This document shows positions 57,101 through 64,000 of a stretch of 64,000 nt of DNA, piece by piece. The translations under genes were made by a program, and so were the position numbers. Below the pieces are notes generated by a model. The model searched no databases. It saw nothing but the letters and a program-made list of their open reading frames with translations, and had not been told where the DNA came from. The stretch's first letter is position 1; each line of letters opens with the position of its first letter. Source of the stretch: CAWAMR01 sp963783095 (GTDB lineage: Bacteria > Planctomycetota > Planctomycetia > Gemmatales > Gemmataceae); NCBI GenBank assembly GCA_963783095.1, contig CAWAMR010000006.1:186001-250000 (forward strand), read 5' to 3'.

Positions 57101-57562
57101 GAAGAGTAGTCTTTCGGCCTTGCGATCCTTGGGATCGACGATGAAGAATCGTTCGGCATGCCGCCAGTAGTGATCTCGCACGGAAGAGACGAGCAGCTTG
57201 CCGTCCGGAGTCCATTCCTGGAGAGCATAGCCCGCGGTGTGAAATGTCACCTGGCAAGGAGTACCCCCGCCGGCGGCCATCACATAGACTTGCGGAGAAC
57301 CTTCGCGGTCGCTGATGAAGGCAAGCTGCGAACCATCGGGTGAGAATTTTGGCTGCGTATCGCGGGCTGGATTGTGAGTCAGAGGTTTGGCGATGCCGCC
57401 CTCGATGGGCACTGTCCAGATGTCGCCGAGATGATCGAAGGCGAGAGTCTTCCCATCCGGTGAGAGAGCAGGATTGTTGGGAAAGCGGATCAGCTCGCGG
57501 GCCGACCCGGCAGATAACACACAAAGCGCCCAAGCGAGCGTCAGCAGCGTTGGCCATTTCAC
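54142..57562 (-). CDS. Tricorn-like protease with S41 domain (apparent frameshift)
   Basis: About 1140 residues. Start at the GTG at 57560-57562 with AGGAGA upstream and a signal peptide (LLTLAWALCVLSAGSA). TolB/tricorn-type propeller blades with repeated SPDG: NNPALSPDGKTLAFDHLGD, PKFSPDGSQLAFISDREG, PLFSPDGKSIFFVSD, YDWSPDGKWLVYAIDD. A PDZ-like part (LGVRFDPEYAGPGLKIRDVIPESPADH) precedes the S41 protease core: GYLHISAMDMPSFF, GLIIDVRENGGGSTTDHLLTAL, and LCNQNSYSNAEIFSHAIK with the probable catalytic Ser. The frames join near 57035 (KSLAFTREG to EPWWRKGYKG). Breaks down oligopeptides, likely in the periplasm given the signal peptide. Confidence 0.88.
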
Positions 57563-57620
57563 GGAAATTTCTCCTGGGAGAATGTGCTCAGTAGACCGAA
57601 GAGAGATCAGTATTATATGG

Positions 57621-57773
57621 GTGGCAAACGATATAACCGATGGAAAGATCAAAGCGGGCTATTCGAAGAAAAACAAGTTGGGTGGTGCGATGATCTGGGA
57701 ATTGAGCGCGGATGATCAGAAAGGTTCGCTGCTTGACACATTGAATGACGTATTGAAGGGGAAAAAGCCAGAT
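57621..57773 (+). pseudogene. C-terminal fragment of a GH18 chitinase
   Basis: The plus-strand frame at 57621 reads KIKAGYSKKNKLGGAMIWEL followed by SADDQKGSLLDTLNDVL. The GGAMxWELSxDD...LL pattern is the C-terminal end of GH18 chitinases (the last beta strand and helix of the barrel). The rest of the barrel, including DxxDxDxE, is absent. The fragment ends against the truncated toxin on the other strand near 57770, so it marks a rearrangement junction. Confidence 0.6.
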
Positions 57774-57824
57774 CGCCGCCAATTCCTGCTCTGCATCGGG
57801 AACCCAAAATACAGAATAATTCAT
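57765..57824 (-). pseudogene. 5' remnant of a RelE/ParE-like toxin gene
   Basis: MNYSVFWVPDAEQELAAIWL starts in the ATGA overlap with the antitoxin-like gene. This is the N-terminal strand and first helix of a RelE/ParE-type toxin. The frame then runs to 57588 but reads the antisense of the chitinase fragment, which is not toxin-like. So about 20 codons of the toxin survive. Confidence 0.55.
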
Positions 57825-58054
57825 CCTCGCCTCTCAAGGTCGCGGAGAATATCTGCCAAGGGTCGGCCATCGGGTTGTTTGCGCCTTCTCTCGATCTCTT
57901 CATCGGAAAATGGAGATGTCAGGCCGGGCGGCATTTTCCCAGCCGGTGGGGCGAACGTCCCAAGAAGATTTCCGTTCGCATCGCGGATTTCCACCGGGTT
58001 AAACGCCTGGACCAACTGAGTTAGTAAGTTTGGATCAGTAATTACAATCGCCAT
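57821..58054 (-). CDS. Antitoxin-like small protein (DUF-type, orphaned)
   Basis: 77 residues. MAIVITDPNLLTQLVQAFNPVEIRDANGNLLGTFAPPAGKMPPGLTSPFSDEEIERRRKQ-type layout, of which I quote only short parts: EIRDANGNLLGTF and SPFSDEEIERRR near the C-terminus, ending RPLADILRDLERR. Proteins of this pattern sit upstream of RelE/ParE-like toxins in planctomycetes and cyanobacteria, from memory. Here the following toxin is reduced to 20 codons, so this antitoxin is probably orphaned. Confidence 0.6.
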   Translation of the reverse strand: MAIVITDPNLLTQLVQAFNPVEIRDANGNLLGTFAPPAGKMPPGLTSPFSDEEIERRRKQPDGRPLADILRDLERRG

Positions 58055-58106
58055 TGCTATCCTCCAAGCATCCGGTAATTCTCATCGATTATACCACGAA
58101 TCATTG

Positions 58107-59140
58107 CTAGGTAGTGTTGACATTCCAGCCGTGAAACTGGAGAGGCTGGGTTTAGGTTAACAGCGTCACGAGCGCGGTGAAAGCCACGAATCCCAGAAAA
58201 TTTCGTGCCGTTTTCTCGTAGCGCGTTGCCACTCGGCGGGACTGTTTCATGATATTGATCATCCGCTCCACGATGTTGCGTTGCTTATAGGTCTCTGTGT
58301 CGTATTCGCGTGGTTCGACGCGATTGCTGCGCGGCGGAATGACTGCTTCCGCGCCCTTCGCTTCGATCGTCGCCACGAACTCGTCGCTGTCATAGCCCTT
58401 GTCGGCGAGAACTTTCTGTGGATCGCTGCCTTCCAGCAGAGCCGGTCCTTGTTTGACATCATGATTTTGGCCCGGCGTCAGAAGAATCTTCACAGGCTCG
58501 CCGACACCATTGCACGAAACGTGAATCTTCGTGCTGAATCCGCCGCGCGAGCGTCCCAGGCACTCGGCCTCGGCGTTGCTGCCCTTGGCACCTGCGGAAT
58601 GCTGATGGGCACGAATTACCGTGGAATCCACCATCAAAACTTCGACGTCGGGATCTTTCAACAGATCCATGATTTTGGGGAACACGCCATTCTTGCACCA
58701 GCGATTGAATCTCTGAAACATGCTGTTCCACGGGCCGAACCGTTCCGGCAAATCACGCCAAGGAGCGCCGGTCTTGGCGATCCAAAAGATGGCGTTGATG
58801 AACAGGCGATTATCCTTAGCGGTCGCACCGGGATCGCCTTCCTTGCCCGGCAAGTGGTCCTTGATAATGTTCCATTGCTCATCACTGATTTCGTGTCGTC
58901 GCAGCATGGGTATCAAGCCTCGCGTGTTCGGTTCCATGATTGAAGGCAACCGTCATGGCTGCCAACCAATCGTAGGAATCCGGCGAGGCGAAATAGCTTT
59001 ACCTATGCCGAAACTGCGTGGAATATTTTTCGTACAATGGGAAGCCCTTAACGATCAAGGAAGCGGCGAAATCTCGCGGCCGACGAAGCCTCCTTTCGCA
59101 GGTTCCGTAAATTGCCTGAGCGAATGTCAACACTGCCTAG
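58107..59140 (-). mobile_element. IS5-type element with CTAG target duplication, complete
   Basis: The ends GTAGTGTTGACATTC (58111-58125) and GAATGTCAACACTGC (59122-59136) are inverted repeats with one mismatch. Both are flanked by CTAG (58107-58110 and 59137-59140), the expected IS5-family target duplication. The 1026-bp element contains one uninterrupted transposase and a 187-base right-end tail. It sits 50-125 bases upstream of the ATP synthase operon. Confidence 0.88.
58152..58949 (-). CDS. IS5-family transposase (intact)
   Basis: 265 residues, or 251 from MLRRHEISDEQW at 58907. The first part EISDEQWNIIKDHLPG is the DUF4096 domain; WIAKTGAPWRDLPERFG and TVYRRFN-equivalent FQRFNRWCKNG follow. 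The DDE core shows MVDSTVIRAHQHSAGAKG (first D), ILADKGYDSD-like VLADKGYDSDEF (second D) and YKQRNIVERMINIMKQSRRVATRYEKTA (E motif). The frame is uninterrupted, unlike most multi-exon-length genes here. Probably active or recently so. Confidence 0.92.
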   Translation of the reverse strand: MPSIMEPNTRGLIPMLRRHEISDEQWNIIKDHLPGKEGDPGATAKDNRLFINAIFWIAKTGAPWRDLPERFGPWNSMFQRFNRWCKNGVFPKIMDLLKDPDVEVLMVDSTVIRAHQHSAGAKGSNAEAECLGRSRGGFSTKIHVSCNGVGEPVKILLTPGQNHDVKQGPALLEGSDPQKVLADKGYDSDEFVATIEAKGAEAVIPPRSNRVEPREYDTETYKQRNIVERMINIMKQSRRVATRYEKTARNFLGFVAFTALVTLLT

Positions 59141-59190
59141 TTCGCCGAAAAATCTTATCCTCCCGTTGACTTTCTTCCCTCACTCCTAAA

Positions 59191-59466
59191 ATGACCCTGC
59201 TTCGCTGGGGTCTGCACAATCGACTCGACATTCCCCAATTCGTTTTGGCTGCTTGGGATACTCTCATGGCTGGCGGTGGCGAGCCGCCGTTTTCGCAATG
59301 GGCCATCGCTGCTCAGGCCAGTTCATCACTGATTGGCCCAGTCATCATTGGTCTTGTGCTCGATTCTCAACTCGGCTGGACCCCCTGGGCCACCTTGTCG
59401 GGAGTTGTTGTCGGTTTTGTGGGGTGTATCTCGCTCGTTGATCCGCATGGCAAATCGGGGAGATAA
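59191..59466 (+). CDS. AtpZ-like small membrane protein at the start of the ATP synthase operon
   Basis: 91 residues from the ATG at 59191, or 66 residues from the ATG at 59266 (MAGGGEPPFSQWAIAAQ), which lies right before the conserved part. Two membrane helices: ASSSLIGPVIIGLVLDSQLGW and WATLSGVVVGFVGCISLV. The pattern ASxxxxGPVxxGxxLDxxLGxxPW with GxxxGxxxG is that of AtpZ/AtpI-type assembly factors of F-type ATP synthases. It begins 50 bases from the IS5-type element, so its native promoter may have been displaced. Confidence 0.75.
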   Translation: MTLLRWGLHNRLDIPQFVLAAWDTLMAGGGEPPFSQWAIAAQASSSLIGPVIIGLVLDSQLGWTPWATLSGVVVGFVGCISLVDPHGKSGR

Positions 59467-59471
59467 ACCCG

Positions 59472-59952
59472 GTGACTAAACGGTCTCGCTTTCGTAAAGC
59501 AGGACTATTAGTCCTAGTCACCACTGGAATTTGGCTGATAACGGCAATTCCTTATCGGATTTTGATTGGTGGAGCTCCCCTTGAAATAAGCGCATGGGCG
59601 GCGGTGTTGTGCATTGTCCCAGGAGTGATTGTTTTTTATCTCACCGATGGGCTTTCGCAGCGAACACCCGAAGCAAAAGTGGTCGTAGTATTGTTGGCAA
59701 CCTTCATCCGTATGGGCGCAGCGCTCGGCGGGGGCAGTAGTCTATCATCAGTTGCCCCCGTTCCGCGAAAACGGATTGGCATACGTTGGCGGCGGCGCAG
59801 TGCAGGTTCAGCAGGCCACAATGATCCGCGAAAACGGCTTGGCATTTGTCGGTTGGATGATAGTTTTCTATCTAGTGACATTGGCGGTTGAAACGGGGAT
59901 GTTAGCCTCCGCAGCCGGCGAACGACAGCAGACAACGAACAACGGAAACTGA
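59472..59952 (+). CDS. AtpI-like membrane protein (apparent frameshift, internal repeat)
   Basis: About 160 residues from a GTG at 59472, five bases after the preceding stop. Membrane helices: GLLVLVTTGIWLITAIPY, WAAVLCIVPGVIVFYL, VVVVLLATFIRMGAAL and, in another frame, FVGWMIVFYLVTLAVETGMLAS. Frames join near 59735. The peptide FRENGLAYVGG is repeated as IRENGLAFVGW, encoded by CGCGAAAACGGATTGGCATA and CGCGAAAACGGCTTGGCATT about 63 bases apart, a short internal duplication. Position upstream of atpB and the RMG motif suggest an AtpI-type chaperone for c-ring assembly. Confidence 0.6.
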
Positions 59953-59956
59953 AGAC

Positions 59957-60784
59957 ATGGCATCTGAAAAGAAAGGTTTCGACGCATTCAGTCACGTTGC
60001 GGACTCCAGTCATTTCGAGTTTCTTGAAGGCGTCAGCCTTCACTTGCCGTTCACCGCGAAATTCATGCTTCTTCAGTTGATCGCGGCGACCATTCTCTTG
60101 TGCGTGTTTTTGCCGTTCGCCAAAAAGGTCGCGACCGGTCAGCCTCCCAAGGGCAGGCTTTGGAACTTTCTGGAATTTCTTCTGATTTTTATCCGCGATC
60201 AGGTGGCGAGACCGGGCATCGGCGACCACGATTACAAGCGATTCATGCCGTATTTATGGACGCTGTTTCTTTTCATCCTGACATTGAATCTTTTGGGAAT
60301 GGTGCCGTTCATGGCCTCGGCAACCGCAAGTCTGGCCGTTACGGGAGCACTTGCGCTGGTTAGTTTTGTCGTCATTCATTACAACGGCATTCAAGCCAAT
60401 CACGGTTTCAAGGGGTACATGAAGTCGTTCATCCCCCACATCGATACCAGCGACCCTATTATGAAGTGGCTGGGCCCGCTGATCCTGGCCATGATGTTCG
60501 TGTTGGAAATACTCACGGCCTTCATTCGCGCGTTGGTTTTGGCGATTCGTCTTTTCGCCAACATGCTCGCGGGTCACACCGTCCTATTCATCCTGTTGTC
60601 GTTCATTCCGATGGCGCACAACGCCGGAGCTTCGGACCTGGTATTTTGGGGCGTCACGGTGTCCAGCGTGTTCACGGTTGTCGGACTGAGCATGTTGGAA
60701 TTGTTCGTTGCCTGCTTGCAGGCGTTTGTCTTTACGTTCCTAACTTCTATCTTTATTGGCTTGGCAATGCATCCGCAGCATTAA
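59957..60784 (+). CDS. atpB: F-type ATP synthase subunit a
   Basis: 275 residues. Forms the proton half-channels of the Fo motor in the membrane. The key helix reads IRALVLAIRLFANMLAGHTVLFIL, with the essential Arg (IRLFANMLAGH). Several long hydrophobic segments (LLQLIAATILLCVFLPF, LFLFILTLNLLGMVPF, LAVTGALALVSFVVIHY). Start ATG five bases after the AtpI-like stop. The sequence is uninterrupted. Part of the Fo block with atpE and atpF. Confidence 0.95.
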   Translation: MASEKKGFDAFSHVADSSHFEFLEGVSLHLPFTAKFMLLQLIAATILLCVFLPFAKKVATGQPPKGRLWNFLEFLLIFIRDQVARPGIGDHDYKRFMPYLWTLFLFILTLNLLGMVPFMASATASLAVTGALALVSFVVIHYNGIQANHGFKGYMKSFIPHIDTSDPIMKWLGPLILAMMFVLEILTAFIRALVLAIRLFANMLAGHTVLFILLSFIPMAHNAGASDLVFWGVTVSSVFTVVGLSMLELFVACLQAFVFTFLTSIFIGLAMHPQH

Positions 60785-60859
60785 GCGTTTTTAAGATCCG
60801 CTCGATTGTGAGGGGATATTACCGTAAGTCATCACAACCTAGTTTGAGAGCCTATACTC

Positions 60860-61165
60860 ATGAATCTTGTTTCCCGTGTTCTTCTGGTTATGGCGGTTTT
60901 ATTCGTAGCGACCCCGATGGCATCTGCCGCCGATCCAAACTGGGCCGGTCTGGGTGCGGGCGTCGGTATGGGTTTGGCCATTGTGGGAGCCGGCATCGGC
61001 ATCGGCCTGATCGGTTTTGCGGCCTTGTCGGGCATCGCCCGCCAGCCCGAACAGGCCGGGAAAATTCAAGGTGCAATGTATGTGCTCGCAGCTCTCGTCG
61101 AAGGTGCTGCGATTATCGCTTTGCTACTCTGCTTCGTCGTTGCGGCCCGTATCATGGGTGGTTGA
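60860..61165 (+). CDS. atpE: F-type ATP synthase subunit c with signal-peptide-like leader
   Basis: 101 residues. A leader (LVSRVLLVMAVLFVATPMASA) precedes the usual two-helix c subunit: GLGAGVGMGLAIVGAGIGIGLIGFAALSGIARQPE with the RQPE loop, and MYVLAALVEGAAIIALLLCFVVAARIM with the ion-binding Glu E81 (LVEGAA). Lack of the Gln/Thr sodium motif suggests a proton ring. The leader is longer than in most bacteria (about 70-85 residues for c), as in some planctomycetes and other groups. Confidence 0.93.
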   Translation: MNLVSRVLLVMAVLFVATPMASAADPNWAGLGAGVGMGLAIVGAGIGIGLIGFAALSGIARQPEQAGKIQGAMYVLAALVEGAAIIALLLCFVVAARIMGG

Positions 61166-61206
61166 TCCTGGTTTGGCGATCTCCCCAACCGCGATAGGAG
61201 GGTCTC

Positions 61207-61856
61207 ATGATTACACGCCTAACGAAGTTCATCCTTGGATTGATTCTTGCGTCCTCGTTGTTGACGGGCATTGCCCTGGCGGATGCTCAATCTGCCAAGG
61301 CAGAAGGGGAATTGGTCGAAAAGGAGGCCAACGAGGACAAGCTCGGTTTTACAGGGCTGAAGCCTATGACCTGGCTATCTACACGTTGATCGTTTTTGGG
61401 GCGCTGATCTTTATTCTGGGCAAGTGGGCCTGGAAGCCGATCATGGCGGGTCTGGACAAGCGCGAAGAATCGCTGCGCAAAGATCATGAAGAGGCGGAAA
61501 AAGCACGAACCGAGGCGAGGAGTTCCTCAATAAAGTAGAGAAGCAGCTTGCCGCAGCAAACGATCAGGGCCGGGCCATAATCGAGGAGGCTCGCAAACAG
61601 GGACAGGCTCTCATCGAAGCGATGAAGGCTCAGGGGGCGCAAGAAGTCGAAGGCCGACAAGGATCAGGCCCGTCGAGAAATCGAAAACGCCAAGGATCAG
61701 GCCCTCAAGCAGATCTGGGATCAAGCCGTGCAGTTGGCATCGTTGATTTCAGCCAAGGCCGTGCGTCGGGAAATTTCCCCCGAAATACACCGCCAACTGG
61801 TCGAAGAATCGCTCAGTGAATTGAAGCAAACCGTAGACATTGCGTAACCAACCCAC
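61207..61856 (+). CDS. atpF: F-type ATP synthase subunit b (three apparent frameshifts)
   Basis: About 215 residues after joining. Frame 1 from the ATG at 61207 gives a signal-like leader and EGELVEKEANEDKLGFTGLK. Frame 2 from about 61363 carries the membrane helix YDLAIYTLIVFGALIFILGKWAW and REESLRKDHEEAEKARTEA. A third frame from about 61520 gives EFLNKVEKQLAAANDQGRAIIEEARKQG, and a shift near 61645 returns AKDQALKQIWDQAVQLASLIS-type sequence to the end (ELKQTVDIA, TAA 61846-61848). Coiled-coil heptads continue across the joins, so these are indels. The peripheral stalk subunit is essential for the operon. Confidence 0.85.
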
Positions 61857-61871
61857 GGATCAGACAGCCAG

Positions 61872-62495
61872 ATGGAAATACTCGAAACTGCGGCAGGCGG
61901 AGAGGGAACCGGCATTCGTCGGCTCGCAAAGCTCTATGCCGAGGCACTGCTCGCCGTTGCCGATCGCCGCGATGAAGTCGATGCAATCGGCGATGAACTG
62001 GCTGCTTTGATCGATTACGTGTTCAAGAGCCATCCCGAGTTCGAGGTAATGCTGGCAACGCGAGCCATTTCCCGCCTCAAGAAGGAGCCGATCCTGGCCA
62101 AGGCTTTTGCAGGGAATACCAGCGACCTCTTCTACGACTTTCTGCGGATTCTCAACAGCAAAGATCGGCTCGATTTGCTTCGTCCGATCGCGTTTGCCTA
62201 TCGCGATCTTTTCGACGTTCGCGGCAAACGGATACGGGTCTACGTTCGTTCGGCCATAGCGCTCGACGATTCCCAAAAAGACAGATTGCGTCAGATATTA
62301 CAGTCCCAGTTGCAACTGGAGCCGATCCTCGTTGAGGGGATCGATCCGGGGTTGCTGGGCGGCATGATCGTACAGGTTGGCGATCATGTATTTGATAGCT
62401 CGGTCTTGAGCAAGATCGAGAACATTCGCACTCAACTTCTGGCGAGAAGTTCCCATGAGATTCAGATCGGACGAGATCGTTTCAGTTTTAACTAA
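61872..62495 (+). CDS. atpH: F-type ATP synthase subunit delta
   Basis: 207 residues. Links the b stalk to the top of the alpha/beta hexamer. Seen: GIRRLAKLYAEALLAVADRR (N-terminal helical domain), FLRILNSKDRLDLLRPIAFAYRDL, and PILVEGIDPGLLGGMIVQVGDHVFDSSV (the conserved C-terminal GGxxxxxGDxxxDxS). Start ATG at 61872. Its last 41 bases overlap the atpA start. Uninterrupted. Confidence 0.93.
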   Translation: MEILETAAGGEGTGIRRLAKLYAEALLAVADRRDEVDAIGDELAALIDYVFKSHPEFEVMLATRAISRLKKEPILAKAFAGNTSDLFYDFLRILNSKDRLDLLRPIAFAYRDLFDVRGKRIRVYVRSAIALDDSQKDRLRQILQSQLQLEPILVEGIDPGLLGGMIVQVGDHVFDSSVLSKIENIRTQLLARSSHEIQIGRDRFSFN

Positions 62496-64000
62496 CGAAC
62501 TCAACACCATCCGCGACCGCATCGATAGCCGAGAGGTCGGGCATGTGTTGGAGATCGGCGACGGCATTGCGCGCGTCTACGGGTTGTCCGACGTCATGTC
62601 CGGCGAATTGGTGGAGTTCACGGCCACCAAAGTTCAAGGCGTCGCGTTCAACCTGGAAGAATCGTCCGTCGGCATCATCATTCTGGGCGATTATCTGGAG
62701 ATTGAGGAAGGCGATGAGGTTCGCTCGCTCGGGAGGCTGTTGAGCGTTCCTTGCGGCGAGGCTTTGATCGGTCGAGTCGTCGATCCTCTCGGCAATCCGC
62801 TCGACGGCAAGGGACCGATCCTCACTTCGGAATTCCGACCGCTGGAAACGACGGCACCGGGCATCGCGGGCCGGCAGCCGGTGAAACAGCCTTTACAGAC
62901 CGGGATCAAGGCCATCGATGCCATGACGCCGGTCGGCCGCGGCCAGCGCGAGCTCATCATCGGGGACCGCAAGACCGGCAAGACCGCCATTGCCATCGAC
63001 ACCATCATCAATCAGAAGTCTGAAAACGTCATCTGCGTATACGTTGCTTGCGGCCAGATGCAGGCGAAAGTGGCCCAGACCGTTGAAGACTTGCGCCGAA
63101 GCGGGGCGATGGAATACACCATCGTCGTCGTGGCGACTTCCGCAGACCCGGCTCCGCTACAGTATATCGCGCCTTACGCCGGAACCGCTATGGCCGAATA
63201 CTTCATGTACAAGGGCAAGGATACGCTTTGCGTCTACGACGACTTGTCCAAGCAGGCCGCCGCTTATCGGCAGTTGTCGCTCTTGGTTCGCCGGCCCCCC
63301 GGACGGGAAGCTTATCCCGGCGACGTTTTCTATTGCCATAGCCGGCTCTTGGAGCGATCCGCAAAATTGGCCGATCGCTACGTCATTGTGAAAGATGATG
63401 TCGATACCACAAATGCCGGCGATGATTGGGGCGTTAACGCTGAAGTTGATCCGAAGCGTTATCGCGGTGATGGCGAGGCCGGCAAGGTTTATATCGGCGA
63501 GCCGGGCCAACACGAGATCAAACACGATCTTGCAAATTTCCCCGGTCACAAGGCCGGCCGAGGTGGTCGACTTCGGGCGGCTCCTTGACGGCACTGCCCA
63601 TCATCGAAACGCTCGAAGGCGAAGTCTCGGCCTACATTCCGACCAACGTGATCTCCATCACCGACGGGCAGATTTACCTTCAGCCGGCGCTGTTCTTTGC
63701 GGGTGTCCGTCCTGCCGTGGACGTCGGTATTTCGGTATCGCGCGTCGGTGGAAACGCCCAGATCAAGGCCATGAAGGACAAACGGGTGGCCGGCGGCTTG
63801 AAGCTGACTCTCGCGCAGTTCCGCGAACTGGAAGCTTTCGCTCAGCTCGGCACCGAGCTCGATAAAGTGACTCAGCAGCAACTCGATCGCGGTTATCGGA
63901 TGGTCGAATTGCTGAAACAAGGGCAGTTCAAACCTCTTTCGGTTGCCGATCAGGTGATGGTGATCTACGCGGGAAATAAGGGCGATTTGGACCAGGTTCC
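62455..64000 (+). CDS. atpA: F-type ATP synthase subunit alpha (partial, apparent frameshift, internal insertion)
   Basis: Runs off the right edge. Start ATG at 62455 (MRFRSDEIVSVLTNEL). Walker A GDRKTGKTAIAID, VAQTVEDLRRSGAM and YPGDVFYCHSRLLER are standard. After KLADRY comes an extra segment of about 65-70 residues (VIVKDDVDTTNAGDDWGVNAE...FPGHKAGR) between LLERSAKLA and the normal SLTALPIIE, where most bacteria have only a few residues. The frame then shifts near 63585 and continues SLTALPIIETLEGEVSAYIP, ISITDGQIYLQPALFF. The shift is an assembly error or a real defect; the insertion is unusual but could be lineage-specific. Confidence 0.92.

Noticed and set aside
1..64000. Programmed frameshifting as explanation for the split genes.
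   Set aside because: The shifts occur in unrelated genes without a common slippery motif, and even atpA and atpF are affected, so assembly error is simpler.
1..64000. tRNA or rRNA genes.
   Set aside because: I looked through the spacers for cloverleaf landmarks (for example GGTTCGAATCC-type T arms) and conserved rRNA words and found none. A covariance-model search would be needed to be certain.

Overview
The window looks like a chromosomal segment of a planctomycete, most likely of the Gemmata/Gemmataceae type. The evidence is gene content: a PSCyt1-DUF1549-DUF1553 protein, a TIGR03067 protein, secreted CBM9-like and PQQ/sorbosone-dehydrogenase proteins, three Hanks-type Ser/Thr kinases (one fused to a long secreted-type C-terminal region), Uma2, ISKra4- and IS5-type elements, and many palindromic intergenic repeats. 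This placement is inference from family composition, not from a marker gene.

Layout. 1-9 kb: secreted/hydrolytic proteins, phosphoglycerate mutase (apgM), trpS, a membrane spermidine-synthase-like protein, a 66-bp tandem repeat block and a DinB-like protein. 9-18 kb: PQQ-type propeller protein, ion channel, carbon-nitrogen hydrolase, Uma2, a lineage-type hypothetical, and the large DUF1549/DUF1553 protein. 18-28 kb: ferredoxin, hemH, a kinase, a rhomboid protease, queG with an ISKra4-type insertion just upstream, two coupled hypotheticals, and ilvN. 28-38 kb: a GH2 enzyme, a second kinase, a ParDE-like toxin-antitoxin pair, zwf, and an operon of a periplasmic-binding-like protein plus a histidine kinase. 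38-47.5 kb: a LOG-like protein, a giant kinase, a 2-hydroxyacid dehydrogenase, an OstA-like protein, a peroxiredoxin and a two-gene GTPase operon. 47.5-58 kb: a sugar-dehydrogenase/cytochrome protein, small hypotheticals, a decayed mazEF, a Nudix operon, a tricorn-like protease and gene fragments. 58-64 kb: an intact IS5-type element directly upstream of the ATP synthase operon (atpZ/atpI-like, atpB, E, F, H, A), which runs off the right edge.

Two features dominate at larger scale. First, more than twenty conserved genes are split by single apparent frameshifts, including atpA and atpF, which must be functional. This points to indel errors in the assembly rather than mass pseudogenisation, so interrupted genes are reported here as single loci. 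Second, the intergenic space is filled with at least eight kinds of inverted or direct repeats, some present as two copies in the window. One repeat (GTTCCAAG type) is the target of the ISKra4-type insertion, with a clean 9-bp duplication.

The best candidate for an undescribed system is the ATGA-coupled pair at 46262-47514: a small P-loop GTPase-like protein with a divergent KQDLWW motif and a helical partner. No tRNA, rRNA or CRISPR array was seen.
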